From Gigantopelta aegis (Eukaryota > Mollusca > Gastropoda > Neomphalida > Peltospiridae): a DNA stretch of 64,000 nt. The stretch covers positions 62,001 to 126,000 of the forward strand of contig NC_054699.1 of NCBI RefSeq assembly GCF_016097555.1. Direction: 5' to 3'. Made by a program: the position numbers and the translations under genes. Position 1 is the stretch's first letter. Each line of letters starts with the position of its first letter. The notes beneath the pieces are model-generated. The model searched no databases. It saw only the letters and a list, made by a program, of their open reading frames with translations, and was not told the DNA's origin. Shown in pieces: positions 22,323 to 34,695 of the stretch.

Positions 22323-25300
22323 TTACATGAGAAAGATACATGTAGTGTTTGTTACATGAGAAAGAAAGTGTTTGTTACATGAGGAAGATACATATAGTGT
22401 TTGTTACATGAGAAAGAAAGTGTTACATAAGAAAGAAAGTGTTTGTTACATAAGAAAGAAAGTGTTTGTTACATGAGAAAGAAAGTGTTTGTTCCATGAG
22501 AAAGAAAGTGTTTGTTCCCTGAGAAAGAAAGTGTTTGTTCCATGAGAAAGAAAGTGTTTGTTCCATGAGAAAGACAGTGTTTGTTACATGAGAAAGAAAG
22601 TGTTTGTTCCACGAGAAAGACAGTGTTTGTTCCATGAGAAAGAAAGTGTTTGTTCCATGAGAAAGAAAGTGTTTGTTCCACGAGAAAGACAGTGTTTGTT
22701 ACATGAGAAAGAAAGTGTTACATGAGAAAGAAAGTGTTTGTTACATGAGAAAGATACATGTAGTGTTTTTTCCATGAGAAAGAAAGTGTTTGTTACATGA
22801 GAAAGATACATGTAGTGTTTCTTACATGAGAAAGACAGTGTTTGTTACATGAGAAAGACAGTGTTTCTTACATGAGAAAGACAGTGTTTCTTACATGAGA
22901 AAGAAAGTGTTTGTTACATGAGAAAGAAAGTGTTTCTTACATGAGAAAGATAAGAAAGTGTTTGTTACATGAGAAAGAAAGTGTTTCTTACATGAGAAAG
23001 ACAGTGTTTGTTACATGAGAAAGACAGTGTTTCTTACATGAGAAAGACAGTGTTTCTTACATGAGAAAGAAAGTGTTTGTTACATGAGAAAGAAAGTGTT
23101 TGTTACATGAGAAAGATACATGTAGTGTTTGTTACATGAGAAAGACAGTGTTTGTTACATGAGAAAGATACATGTAGTGTTTGTTACATGAGAAAGACAG
23201 TGTTTGTTACATGAGAAAGACAGTGTTTGTTACATGAGAAAGAAAGTGTTTGTTACATGAGAAAGATACATGTAGTGTTTGTTACATGAGAAAGACAGTG
23301 TTTGTTACATGAAACAGACAGTGTTTGTTCCATGAGAAAGAAAGTGTTACATGAGAAAGAAAGTGTTTGTTACATGAGAAAGAGTTTGTTACATGAGAAA
23401 GAAAGTGTCTGTTCCATGAGAAAGAAAGTGTTACATGAAAAATACTTGTAGTGTTTGTTACATGAGAAAGAAAGTATTTGTTCCATGAGAAAGACAGTGT
23501 TTGTTACATGAGAAAGAAAGTGTTTGTTACATGAGAAAGATACATGTAGTGTTTGTTCCATGAGAAAGAAAGTGTTTGTTCCATGGGAAAGAAAGTGTTT
23601 GTTACATGAGAAAGATACATGTAGTGTTTGTTCCATGAGAAAGAAAGTGTTTGTTCCATGAGAAAGAAAGTGTTTGTTACATGAGAAAGATACATGTAGT
23701 GTTTGTTACATGAGAAAGACAGTGTTTGTTACATGAGAAAGAAAGTGTTTGTTACATAAGAAAGAAAGTGTCTGTTCCATGAGAAAGAAAGTGTTACATG
23801 AGAAAGAAAGTGTTTGTTACATGAGAAAGAAAGTGTTTGTTCCATGAGAAAGTGTTTGTTACATGAGAAAGAAAGAGAAAGACAGTGTTTGTTACTTGAG
23901 AAAGAAAGTGTTACATGAGAAAGAAAGTGTTTGTTACATGAGAAAGAAAGTGTTTGTTACATGAGAAAGATACATGTAGTGTTTGTTCCATGAGAAAGAA
24001 AGTGTTTGTTCCATGAGAAAGAAAGTGTTTGTTACATGAGAAAGAAAGAGAAAGACAGTGTTTGTTACATGAGAAAGAAAGTGTTTGTTACATGAGAAAG
24101 ACAGTGTTTGTTACATGAGAAAGAAAGTGTTTGTTACATGAGAAAGTGTTTGTTACATGAGAAAGAAAGAGAAAGACAGTGTTTGTTACATGAGAAAGAA
24201 AGTGTTACATGAGAAAGACAGTGTTTGTTACATGAGAAAGAAAGTGTTACATGAGAAAGAAAGTGTTTGTTACATGAGAAAGTGTTTGTTACATGAGAAA
24301 GAAAGAGAAAGACAGTGTTTGTTACATGAGAAAGAAAGTGTTACATGAGAAAGACAGTGTTTGTTACATGAGAAAGAAAGTGTTACATGAGAAAGAAAGT
24401 GTTTGTTACATGAGAAAGTGTTTGTTACATGAGAAAGTGTTTGTTACATGAGAAAGAAAGAGAAAGACAGTGTTGGTTACATGAGAAAGAAAGTGTTACA
24501 TGAGAAAGACAGTGTTTGTTACATGAGAAAGAAAGTGTTACATGAGAAAGACAGTGTTTGTTACATGAGAAAGAAAGTGTTACATGAGAAAGAAAGTGTT
24601 TGTTACATGAGAAAGTGTTTGTTACATGAGAAAGAAAGAGAAAGACAGTGTTTGTTACATGAGAAAGAAAGTGTTACATGAGAAAGACAGTGTTTGTTAC
24701 ATGAGAAAGAAAGTGTTACATGAGAAAGAAAGTGTTTGTTACATGAGAAAGAAAGTGTTACATGAGAAAGAAAGCGTTTGTTACATGAGAAAGAAAGTGT
24801 TACATGAGAAAGAAAGTGTTTGTTACATGAGAAAGAAAGTGTTTTTACATGAGAAAGACAGTGTTTGTTACATGAGAAAGAAAGTGTTACATGAGAAAGA
24901 AAGTGTTTGTTACATGAGAAAGAAAGTGTTTTTACATGAGAAAGACAGTGTTTGTTACATGAGAAAGAAAGTGTTTGTTACATGAGAAAGACAGTGTTTG
25001 TTACATGAGAAAGAAAGTGTTTGTTACATGAGAAAGTGTTTGTTACATGAGAAAGAAAGAGAAAGACAGTGTTTGTTACATGAGAAAGAAAGTGTTACAT
25101 GAGAAAGACAGTGTTTGTTACATGAGAAAGACAGTGTTTGTTACATGAGAAAGAAAGTGTTTGTTACATGAGAAAGAAAGTGTTACATGAGAAAGAAAGT
25201 GTTTGTTACATGAGAAAGAAAGTGTTTGTTACATGAGAAAGAAAGTGTTTGTTACATGAGAAAGAAAGTGTTTGTTACATGAGAAAGAAAGAGAAAGACA

Positions 25301-25503
25301 GTGTTTGTTCCATGAGAAAGAAAGTGTTTGTTCCATGAGAAAGAAAGTGTTCCATGAGAAAGAAAGTGTTTGTTCCATGAGAAAGAATGTGTTCCATGAG
25401 AAAGAAAGTGTTTGTTACATGAGAAAGAAAGTGTTTGATACATAAGAAAGAAAGTGTTTGTTCCATGAGAAAGAAAGTGTTTGTTCCATGAGAAAGAAAG
25501 AAG
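22323..25503. repeat. 23-bp satellite, block 2
   Basis: Continuation of block 1. Rare variants recur on both sides of the Harbinger insert: GAAAGATAAGAAAGTG at about 20125 and 22948, and TTACTTGAGAAAG at about 21089 and 23891. This implies a large duplication in the array. From about 24150 a longer unit with GAAAGAAAGAGAAAGACAG recurs. Confidence 0.96.
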
Positions 25504-25685
25504 GGTTTGACAAGCCTGCTCGCCTTGGGCCCAGCTAGTAAATTTTAACTGTATTACTGTCATACATAGGACACTAGCCAAAGCTTCTGTGAGGGCTGTC
25601 TTAAATATTTGTCGAACACTGGAAAATAAAGTTTGTTAAATAAAAAAAAAAAGCAGTGTATGTACTGTCCTGTCTATGGGAAAAT
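25504..25685. other. Unique spacer with AATAAA and A-run
   Basis: After the satellite comes unique sequence ending in AATAAAGTTTGTTAAATAAA and an 11-A run near 25641-25652. A retroposed tail is possible. No target duplication could be shown. Confidence 0.35.
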
Positions 25686-25689
25686 AGAT

Positions 25690-25855
25690 CAAACATTTCT
25701 TGCTACTTTATTGATGGGGGTAGCCTAGATGTGATGGCAGGTTTCTGCTCTTGTTGTCTGTTAACCAAATGTCGAAAATATCCATATGTTAGACACCAAC
25801 TAGCCATGATAGTTTAAAATTTGCTGAGGTGTCATTAAAGAAACATTCCTTTCCT
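25690..25855 (+). mobile_element. SINE 3' fragment (molluscan tRNA-SINE)
   Basis: Contains GCAGGTTTCTGCTC, CCATATGTTAGACACC and GTGTCATTAAAGAAACATTC, followed by CTTTCCTTTC. These are relatives of the 3' half of the abundant molluscan SINE also found at 43553-43857 and 49425-49725. Its tail leads straight into the 92-bp satellite. Confidence 0.65.
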
Positions 25856-28300
25856 TTCTCTCAATATAAGCCATGTTTTGAAATAACCATATGTCAGAAA
25901 CCAGATAGCTATAGTTTAAAATGTGCTGAGGTGTTGCTAAACAAACATTCCTTTCCTTTCTCTCACTGTCAGCCAAGTTTTGAAATATCCATATGTTAGA
26001 CACCAAATAGCAATAGTTTGAAATGTTGTTAAACAAACATTCCTTTCCTTTCTCTCACTGTCCACCAAGTTTGAAATATCCATATGTCAGACACCAGATA
26101 GCTATAGTTTAAAATGTGCTGAGGTGTTGTTAAACAAACATTCCTTTCCTTTCTCTCACTGTCAACCAAGTTTTGAAATAACCATGTTAGACACCAAATA
26201 GCAATAGTTTGAAATGTTGTTAAACAAACATTCCTTTCCTTTCTCTCACTGTCAACCAAGTTTTGAAATATCCATATGTTAGACACCAAATAGCAATAGT
26301 TTGAAATGTTGTTAAACAAACATTCCTTTCCTTTCTCTCACTGTCCACCAAGTTTGAAATATCCATATGTCAGACACCAGATAGCTATAGTTTAAAATGT
26401 GCTGAGGTGTTGTTAAACAAACATTCCTTTCCTTTCTCTCACTGTCAACCAAGTTTTGAAATATCCATATGTTAGACACCAAATAGCAATAGTTTGAAAT
26501 GTTGTTAAACAAACATTCCTTTCCTTTCTCTCACTGTCAACCAAGTTTTGAAATATCCATATGTTAGACACCAAATAGCAATAGTTTGAAATGTTGTTAA
26601 ACAAACATTCATTTCCTTTCTCTCACTGTCAACCAAGTTTGAAATATCCATATGTTAGACACCAATAGCTATATAGTTTGAAATGTTGTTAAACAAACAT
26701 TCCTTTCCTTTCTCTCACTGTCAACCAAGTTTTGAAATAACCATATGTTAGACACCAAATAGCAATAGTTTGAAATCTTGTTAAACAAACATTCCTTTCC
26801 TTTCTCTCACTGTCAACCAAGTTTTGAAATATCCATATGTTAGACACCAAATAGCAATAGTTTGAAATGTTGTTAAACAAACATTCATTTCCTTTCTCTC
26901 ACTGTCAACCAAGTTTGAAATATCCATATGTTAGACACCAATAGCTATATAGTTTGAAATGTTGTTAAACAAACATTCCTTTCCTTTCTCTCACTGTCAA
27001 CCAAGTTTTGAAATAACCATATGTTAGACACCAAATAGCAATAGTTTGAAATGTTGTTAAACAAACATTCCTTTCCTTTCTCTCACTGTCAACCAAGTTT
27101 TGAAATATCCATGTTAGACACCAAATAGCAATAGTTTGAAATGTTGTTAAACAAACATTCCTTTCCTTTCTCTCACTGTCAACCAAGTTTGAAATATCCA
27201 TATGTTAGACACCAATAGCTATATAGTTTGAAATGTTGTTAAACAAACATTCATTTCCTTTCTCTCACTGTCAACCAAGTTTGAAATATCCATATGTTAG
27301 ACACCAATAGCTATATAGTTTGAAATGTTGTTAAACAAACATTCCTTTCCTTTCTCTCACTGTCAACCAAGTTTTGAAATAACCATATGTTAGACACCAA
27401 ATAGCAATAGTTTGAAATCTTGTTAAACAAACATTCCTTTCCTTTCTCTCACTGTCAACCAAGTTTTGAAATATCCATGTAAGACACCAAATAGCAATAG
27501 TTTGAAATGTTGTTAAACAAACATTCCTTTCCTTTCTCTCACTGTCAACCACGTTTTGAAATATCCATATGTTAGACACCAAATAGCAATAGTTTGAAAT
27601 GTTGTTAAACAAACATTCATTTCCTTTCTCTCACTGTCAACCAAGTTTGAAATATCCATATGTTAGACACCAATAGCTATATAGTTTGAAATGTTGTTAA
27701 ACAAACATTCATTTCCTTTCTCTCACTGTCAACCAAGTTTGAAATATCCATATGTTAGACACCAATAGCTATATAGTTTGAAATGTTGTTAAACAAACAT
27801 TCCTTTCCTTTCTCTCACTGTCAACCAAGTTTTGAAATAACCATATGTTAGACACCAAATAGCAATAGTTTGAAATCTTGTTAAACAAACATTCCTTTCC
27901 TTTCTCTCACTGTCAACCAAGTTTTGAAATATCCATGTTAGACACCAAATAGCAATAGTTTGAAATGTTGTTAAACAAACATTCCTTTCCTTTCTCTCAC
28001 TGTCAACCACATTTTGAAATATCCATATGTTAGACACCAAATAGCAATAGTTTGAAATGTTGTTAAACAAACATTCCTTTCCTTTCTCTCACTGTCAACC
28101 AAGTTTTGAAATATCCATGTTAGACACCAAATAGCAATAGTTTGAAATGTTGTTAAACAAACATTCCTTTCCTTTCTCTCACTGTCAACCAAGTTTTGAA
28201 ATATCCATATGTTAGACACCAAATAGCAATAGTTTGAAATGTTGTTAAACAAACATTCCTTTTATTTGTCTCACTGTCAACCAAGTTTGAAATATCCATG
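25800..28300. repeat. About 92-bp satellite derived from a SINE 3' end
   Basis: About 27 units contain CCATATGTTAGACACC, AATAGTTTGAAATGTTGTTA and AACATTCCTTTCCTTTCTCT. These match the 3' tail of the neighbouring SINE fragment, so the satellite was probably seeded from it. Blocks with CTATATAG or CATTCATTTCC variants repeat at larger scale. The array ends about 20-60 bp before SPRYD7 exon D. Confidence 0.93.
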
Positions 28301-28321
28301 TTGTCATGTGTTCTTCTACAG

Positions 28322-28419
28322 TTGACGATGGCGCGGTGCTGGACGTTCAGTTTGACAAATTCTACCATCAGCCTCCAGACAGCTTTAACCCCATCATGAT
28401 CGAGCAGTCTCTCTTATAG
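28322..28419 (+). CDS. SPRYD7: SPRYD7 last coding exon D with stop
   Basis: The exon follows a GTTCTTCTACAG acceptor and reads VDDGAVLDVQFDKFYH, then QPPDSFNPIMIEQSLL and TAG at 28417-28419. Human SPRYD7 ends VDDSAILDCQFSEFYH...FEQQIF, so length and spacing to the stop agree. The first Val codon is split after its first base, which should come from exon C. About 60 bp upstream a long SINE-tail-derived satellite ends, so this acceptor sits just beyond repeat DNA. Confidence 0.95.
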
Positions 28420-28789
28420 ACCACACACTTCACCTCGCATGGGTGATCTCCCTTTCATGGGAATAGAGGTGAAAGGTCAACATACGACATCCTGAGGTTG
28501 GAGATTGGTGCTTTTAGTCATCTTGGGAAAGAAGTGATTTGATGCAGTCCAACTTACATTCTTAGGGAAATACCATTCGGAAGTGGGGGTGGGGGGCAAT
28601 TTGTGTTATATATATATACAGTGTCATACTTACAACACATAAAGTAAAATTGTATTTAAATTATGTATGAATAAGAAAATATAAGCAATTTGCTGCAGTC
28701 AACTTTACCCAGGAGGCATGGGTGGCCATGTGCCCTCCACGTTACCCTGTTAGTGTGCTGAGAAGGTGTCTGACATATCAGAAAACCTG
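28420..28789 (+). other. SPRYD7 3' UTR candidate
   Basis: Unique-looking sequence runs from the SPRYD7 stop to the start of an inverted-repeat element near 28790. No AATAAA was found; a variant CATAAA at 28638-28643 is the only nearby candidate poly(A) signal. A short TA run lies around 28608-28618. UTR status is inferred from position only. Confidence 0.4.
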
Positions 28790-28799
28790 GGCCTGGTTG

Positions 28800-29045
28800 T
28801 TCGAATTCCTGGATTAGCACTAACCCTGAGTTAAGTGCCTAACCCGAGTTAACTTTAATCACTGATTGAAAAATGTGTTGAAGGAATGTTGGTTAGCACT
28901 AACCACGAGTTAAATTTAATCACTGATTGAAAAATGCATTGTTTGAACATTGGTTAGCACTAACCATGAGTTAAATATATACCCTAACCCTGTGTTAAAG
29001 TTAAAGCAGCTCTGACCTGCGGGTAAATGTCTAACCAGTGATTAA
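28800..29045. repeat. Diverged about 56-60-bp repeats at left end of outer element
   Basis: Three to four units with GGTTAGCACTAACC and TTTAATCACTGATTGAAAAA. They are the inverse of the right-end 52-bp array. Confidence 0.7.
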
Positions 29046-29327
29046 GAGTGGCGAATTTGATTCCATTTGTATGTTTAGATGAGTTTTAAATGTAAAATTG
29101 TGCTGAAATAGAATATCGGCATCAATTACAGTGACGTCAAATTCCCATGAAATGTTTTTGAATAGATGGTTCATTAATTTGATTTGATTTTATTTTGGAT
29201 TGTGGGTAGTGGGAGGTTGGTCAAATTTGGGAAACACATCGATGTGTATGAACTGTCCTTTATTATTAAAAATTCTCCATTAAATAACAGTATGAATAAT
29301 GAAAAGAATCAGTTGTAAGACTGGTTA

Positions 29328-31843
29328 CCAGACGTTTCGTCCCCAAGTCAGTTCTCCCCAAGTTGGTTCAACCCCAACGAATAGGCAGTTCACTCCCAAC
29401 TATTTGTCAGTTCGTCCCCAACTATTAGTTAGTTGGCCTCCTCACTCATTATTATGTCAGATATTAAATATGGATGGTTTTGGTGGATATTGTTTTTTCA
29501 TTATACCATGAGGATCAAGAAAAAGGAACAGATCTAAGCTTAGTGTGTTAAATATTATAAGAAAAAATGTATGAACACCACAAATATCACAGTTAATACA
29601 AAAGGGATTTAATTAAATTGGTTTTAACGGTTAATCATGGAACTAAAATAAATTAGGTTGATGTTTTGATAATACCAAACAGTGCTTTGACCCACAGATG
29701 ATGGGGCCTCTAGGTGGTATTCACTTTGCCCGCCCTTTACTAGTGGGATTAACAAATGGGGTCAGTTTCGGTCATTAGTTCTGAAGCATCGAGAAGATAA
29801 TTACCATTAGAAAAAGCATACAGTGATTAAAGTTAACTATTAATATATGGTTTGGTCAGTCTCATTTTTTCATTTTATTTATTTATTTAATTATTTTATT
29901 TTATTTTTTCTTCTGGATCCGGGGATGGGAGAGAGTCCAGGGATGGGGGCGAGTCCAAGAACGGGGGAGAGTCCGGGGACGGGGGTGAGTCCAGGGACGG
30001 GGGTGAGTCCAGGGATGGGTGGCTGTCCAACTGAGTTGCTCCGGGTGATAGTTGATTTTTTTCTTCGTCTTCTTCTTCCTCCCCTTTTCTTAGTATTCAT
30101 TATTATAATTATGATCTATTATCATTAGTTTACTTAGTATTTTAGTCAAGTAATGTGTGCCTAGGGAAGGCTGGTCCAGACTGGGTGGATGCTTGCACAT
30201 TAGTTGGGTCTATATGACAATTTTTGTTTAATAGCATGCCTGACAACACAAAATTATAGTCTGTGGCAGGGGTACTGTTTCTGTGTCTTAGTTTGCTTGT
30301 TTTATTTCATTTTTATAAACCCATTTTAACATAAATACAGGCATGTTTATAAACTAATGTAATAAATGTATATTTTTAATATTAGGTTTCAGTCATGCTG
30401 AATGACCATCTGTTTCCCTCCAATTGTTTCTGGGTTCTTAAACACTAAAGGGCTTACAAATTTGTGGAGTGGGTGGCAGATGTCTTAACAACATATTTGT
30501 GTTATTTTCAACCTCTGGACCATGGATTTTGATTAATTTCAATCATTCGCTGACCTTAAAAACTTAAAGGGCATATAGTTAACAATAAAGTTTAATTGTT
30601 AATAATGAAATTAAGTAAACTTGTTTTCTCTTTCTCTTTGGACCAAATGCCTGCTCTAAAATGTGTCAGTAATTTACAAATGTGCAATAGCCTCCTATAT
30701 GTAGGCTGAAATAAATCTTCATCATACATGTAATGCAAATCATATGCACACATATTTTTGTCGAACAAGACTATTTTCATATTCTTTCTTTCCATCCACT
30801 GTTAAACTATGTCAGCTGTTATTAGGCATTCTTCATCACTACATACATGTAGATATAAAATTCAAATTGAACATTTTTATCAGTTACACTATCATACTTT
30901 TATAACATCAGTAGAATGCAGCAGACATTACACATCCGACTCCATTTGGGTCATAAATTCTCACGAGACGTGACAACCTACATGTAGGCTATCTTGTGCT
31001 TGCTGAACGCGTCTTACACTTTTGTCCACTATACAATGTCGTTCGAAATACTCATTTGTCAGATTTTCAAAATCTTAATTGTAATATTTTCCTGTTAGGT
31101 GACCCAAACCTCATTCTCCAAGAAAATAATGTTATATTCAAACATATAAGCGTACGAGACGGGTCTTGGAAACAATTCTCAAATTCGGGTAAAAAACAAT
31201 AGAGAACTTCGGGCAAAATGAGGTGGCTGGAACACTTAATCATGTACTTTCATTATTCTGCCAACAATTTTAGTTGTAATTCATGTAAACATGCGTGGCG
31301 ATTCATTTGTAACCCTATATAGCTGTTTAAAAGTAATGCTAATATGAATAAACGTTGTGATCTAAATTTGGACACTTTTGTTTAATTTGGGAAAAAACCC
31401 AGCGTGCCCCGGCCACTACAAAAATGGGAGCACGTTCGCCTGTGTATTCAAATCTGTCCACAACTTCATTATAAATAGTAAACGTTTTGACATTAATTAC
31501 CCATTCACATTCTTTCTCTTTTGACATCTAATCCTAAATAATGTGTAATCATGGTAAAAATAATAACCTATTCATACTCTTTACCTTCACTTCCTTCTAT
31601 TCTCCCTCTTTGTTAGTAAATTTGGTGGAAGTTATAACCATTGTTTTATTTTTATTGCTTGTAAACTATTCATATGTTGGGAGAGGCCTTAATATAGGTG
31701 AACGAACACCTGTTGGCCAATCCGCAGACCACTGCTGTTTTTGAATGGCCATAAATATTGTTTAAACCAAAGTGGGGACAAATTGTTAATGTCTTGGGGG
31801 CAAACTGGTGTGGGACGAACAGGCGTGGGTCGAAACGTCAGGA
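29328..31843. mobile_element. Inner inverted-repeat element
   Basis: Left CCAGACGTTTCGTCCCCAAG and inverted right CCTGACGTTTCGACCCACGC are similar. Subterminal CCCCAA/TTGGGG-rich short repeats occur at both ends. It is nested in the outer element. No transposase was seen; the interior is AT-rich. Superfamily not assigned. Confidence 0.45.
29917..30030. repeat. 18-bp GC-rich tandem repeat, 6 copies
   Basis: Units like GGGGACGGGGGTGAGTCC in an otherwise AT-rich region. Reads as an 18-bp periodic frame in both directions, but no gene features. Confidence 0.9.
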
Positions 31844-32342
31844 ATTCCTTTTCTTCTTTTTGCCCCAGGCCAGCCTTTTCTTTTCTTTTCTTTTTTCTTG
31901 GTGTATGTGTGTGGGGAAGTAGGGGTATTTTTTATTTGTTGCTGGGGGTTTTGGTTTTTTTTTAAATAAATATATTTTCCAGGGGAATATGATTCGAATT
32001 CCCATAAAAACTTTGCTCACTAGGCTAGGCCCCTATTTAATAACTGGGTCATTCTTCATCAAGTGCAATTTTTTTTAAGCCACAAAGATCTGCATTTTTT
32101 GGTTGTATGAAATGAGAAAACGATTTCTATACGTGTTCTAGAGCTGTGTTCTATGTTCTAGAGCTGTGTTCTAGAGCTGTACTTAACAACAGAAAGATGA
32201 TTAGGACACATTAATATACAGGATCTTAAACGGTTGACTACAGAACAAGACATTATGTAATGTGGTACCATCATTTTGGTACACACAATAAATAGAAAAT
32301 ATTTTTCCTTAATTTCACTTTAGGTAAATTTTTATCAAACGG

Positions 32343-32467
32343 CAGTGGCACAGAAAGCGATGGTGGCGGGCAAGATATTTTGCTTTTTATTTGCTTTATA
32401 ATAGTGTAAAAGTGTGTAAATATGAAAGTGTGCCCCCCACTTTTTGGCACCTTCCTACGCCAGTGAA
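32343..32467. mobile_element. Short MITE with CACTGGCGTAGG end
   Basis: Left GGCAGTGGCACAGAAAGC and inverted right CACTGGCGTAGGAAGGTGCC are similar. About 125 bp, with a GTGCCCCCCAC block. The same type of end is seen at 36781-36812. Confidence 0.45.
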
Positions 32468-32949
32468 TGGTATAATGTCCAAAATTAATATAGCTTTTTA
32501 AACAGAGCCATATGAATTCGTAATCATCACACAAACCAAAAAAAAAATCCAATAGCAATTAAATTTACATGAAAAATTTCTAAAAAAGAGAAAGAATTTA
32601 GATGAGTTTATTATTATTATAGGAACATGTAAAGTGAAATCATTTGAATACTGATGTCATTGAAATTAGAAACACATGTGAATGATAGAACGCATCTTTT
32701 TAGTCAATCCTCACTCCGTCCAAATAATTGTCTGTTCCATATTGATCAGACAAAGACGCTTAGTGTATATATATACATACATATATGTAACCAAAACCAA
32801 AACGATGATGCCACAATGTCCTGACATAAACCTTAAAGTTAAAAAGATATGTTTTCACAACTACCCTCCCCTGCTAGTTTCCGCCTTGTTGGTTTCACTA
32901 ATTGTCTCAATATTATACGCATCATAATCTACAATTATGTAATATCACC

Positions 32950-33640
32950 AGTTTGCTAACCCAGAGTTAAAAGTATGTTTCAGCAACATTTTGTTAATCA
33001 GTGATTAGCCAAGCCTGGGTTAAGGAATTTAACTCACAGTTAGTGTTAATCAGTGATTAGCCAAGCCTGGGTTAAGGAATTTAACTCACAGTTAGTGTTA
33101 ATCAGTGATTAGCCAAGCCTGGGTTAAGGATTTAACTCAAAGTGTTAATCAGGGATTAGCCAAGCCTGGGTTAAGGAATTTAACTCACAGTTAGTGTTAA
33201 TCAGTGATTAGCCAAGCCTGGGTTAAGGAATTTAACTCACAGTTAGTGTTAATCAGTGATTAGCCAAGCCTGGGTTAAGGATTTAACTCAAAGTGTTAAT
33301 CAGGGATTAGCCAAGCCTGGGTTAAGGAATTTAACTCACAGTTAGTGTTAATCAGTGATTAGCCAAGCCTGGGTTAAGGAATTTAACTCACAGTTAGTGT
33401 TAATCAGTGATTAGAGAAGCCTGGGTTAAGGAATGTAACTCACAGTTAGTGTTAATCAGGGATTAGCCAAGCCTGGGTTAAGGAATTTAACTCAGTTAGT
33501 GTTAATCAGGGATTAGCCAAGCCTGGGTTAAGGAATTTAACTCACAGTTAGTGTTAATCAGTGATTAGCCAAGCCTGGGTTAAGGAATTTAACTCACAGT
33601 TAGTGTTAATCAGTGATTAAATTAATCCAGGTTTCGAACA
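32950..33640. repeat. 52-bp tandem repeat, about 13 copies
   Basis: Units contain GTTAATCAGTGATTAGCCAA and GCCTGGGTTAAGGAATTTAA. Forms the right arm of the outer inverted-repeat element. Confidence 0.95.
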
Positions 33641-33652
33641 ACTGGGCCCTGA

Positions 33653-34150
33653 AATTTGACATTTTCTCAAGGAAGCATGCCCCGAACCCCCTATATCATG
33701 GTATATATATGGCCCTTTGTAGGCGTGTGTGTATAGGGTGTGTTTTCTGAGTCAATCTCCCCTCCCGCTCGAGTAAAATAAATAAATAAATACATATTTA
33801 TGTTTATGGAGCATGTCTCAACCCCCCTAAAATATTTGCTTGCCACAGTTGTGACCCCCTGCTAAAATTCCTTCACACTCTCCTGTCTTGGGCCCTCAAA
33901 TTGTCATCGCCTGGATAATCACACTTTCAAATACATTATTACGGCAGTTCCAGAATTGATCACATTGGGTTGATTGTGGTTGTGTGTGGGGTATATACCC
34001 ACCACCACAACCGTCACCCCAAATAGATTTTTAATTTAAATCATGTATGAGATGGGGAAAGGTAATGCAGATCGATCGGGCATGAAATAATTATTGCATT
34101 CCTGCTTTCCCTGTTGTTAATTCTGGGACAGGTACTACCAGTCAATCAGT
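33653..34150. other. Intergenic, no feature recognised
   Basis: Mixed sequence with short C-rich runs and GTGTGT. Neither coding signals nor a known element was seen. Confidence 0.4.
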
Positions 34151-34159
34151 AGTTTTTTT

Positions 34160-34250
34160 TTTTTTTTAAATGTTTTGTTTAACGACACCACTAGACATCA
34201 TGATGCGACACCACTAGACATCATGATGCGACACCAGTAGCATCATGTTA
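34160..34250 (-). mobile_element. SINE tail fragment with small tandem
   Basis: GTTTAACGACACCACTAGA is the inverted 3' end of the molluscan SINE. GACACCACTAGACATCATGA is then repeated two to three times. Confidence 0.6.
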
Positions 34251-34364
34251 TAGTAGCCTGAAATTTTCAGATGCTCATACTCAACAGACCTACTGCATCT
34301 CACTGCCCAATCATGATTATCCGTCTTTGTTAGCAATCCAACATTCCCTGAACTCCAAGCATGT

Positions 34365-34695
34365 TTTTCTAATTGTTTTTACTCTAACCCTTTAATGTGT
34401 CACAGCCCCTAGTTCTCAAACACTATCATGTATTTTTACTCTAACCCTTAAATGTGTCACAGACCCTAGCTAGTTCTCAAACACTACCATGCATTTTTAC
34501 TCTAACCCTTTAATGTGTCACAGACCCTAGTTCTCGAACATTATCATCTATTTTTACTCTAACCCTTAAATGTGTCAAAGACCCTAGCTAGTTCTCAAAC
34601 ACCATCATGTATTTTTACTCTAACCCTTAAATGTGTCACAGACCCTAGTTCTCAAACACCATCATGTATTTTTACTCTAACCCTTTAATGTGTCA
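34365..34695. repeat. About 60-bp tandem repeat, 5-6 copies
   Basis: Units contain TTTTTACTCTAACCCTT, AATGTGTCACAGACCCTAG and TCTCAAACACCATCATG. Confidence 0.9.

Larger units (their letters stand above)
6793..28419 (+). other. SPRYD7: SPRYD7 gene span in window (exons 2 to last)
   Basis: Four coding exons on the + strand join in phase into about 160 residues. They match, in order and without gaps, the C-terminal four fifths of vertebrate SPRYD7 (about 196 residues, from memory), a small cytosolic protein that is essentially one B30.2/SPRY domain. Its molecular function is not known. The N-terminal coding exon (about 36 residues in human) was looked for in 1-6792 and not seen, so it probably lies left of the window. 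Introns of about 2.0, 10.4 and 8.7 kb are filled with transposons and satellites. The gene converges on PCID2, whose stop codon lies 13 kb downstream. Confidence 0.9.
28790..33652. mobile_element. Large inverted-repeat element (outer)
   Basis: Left end GGGCCTGGTTGTTCGAATTC with CTGGATTAGCACTAACC, and the inverted right end GGGCCCAGTTGTTCGAAACC with TGGATTAATTTAATCAC. Both sides contain repeated blocks with TAACT, ACTGATT and TTAGC in opposite orientation. No clear target duplication and no transposase. It may be one 4.9-kb element or two related MITEs. Confidence 0.5.

Noticed and set aside
19805-25503. Open frames such as MEQTLSFSWNKHFLS and MRKKEKDSVCYMRKK
   Set aside because: Products of the 23-bp satellite where unit length changes restore frame; not conserved proteins.
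30996-31202. 68-codon + frame in the inner inverted-repeat element
   Set aside because: No recognisable motif and length within chance for AT-rich DNA.
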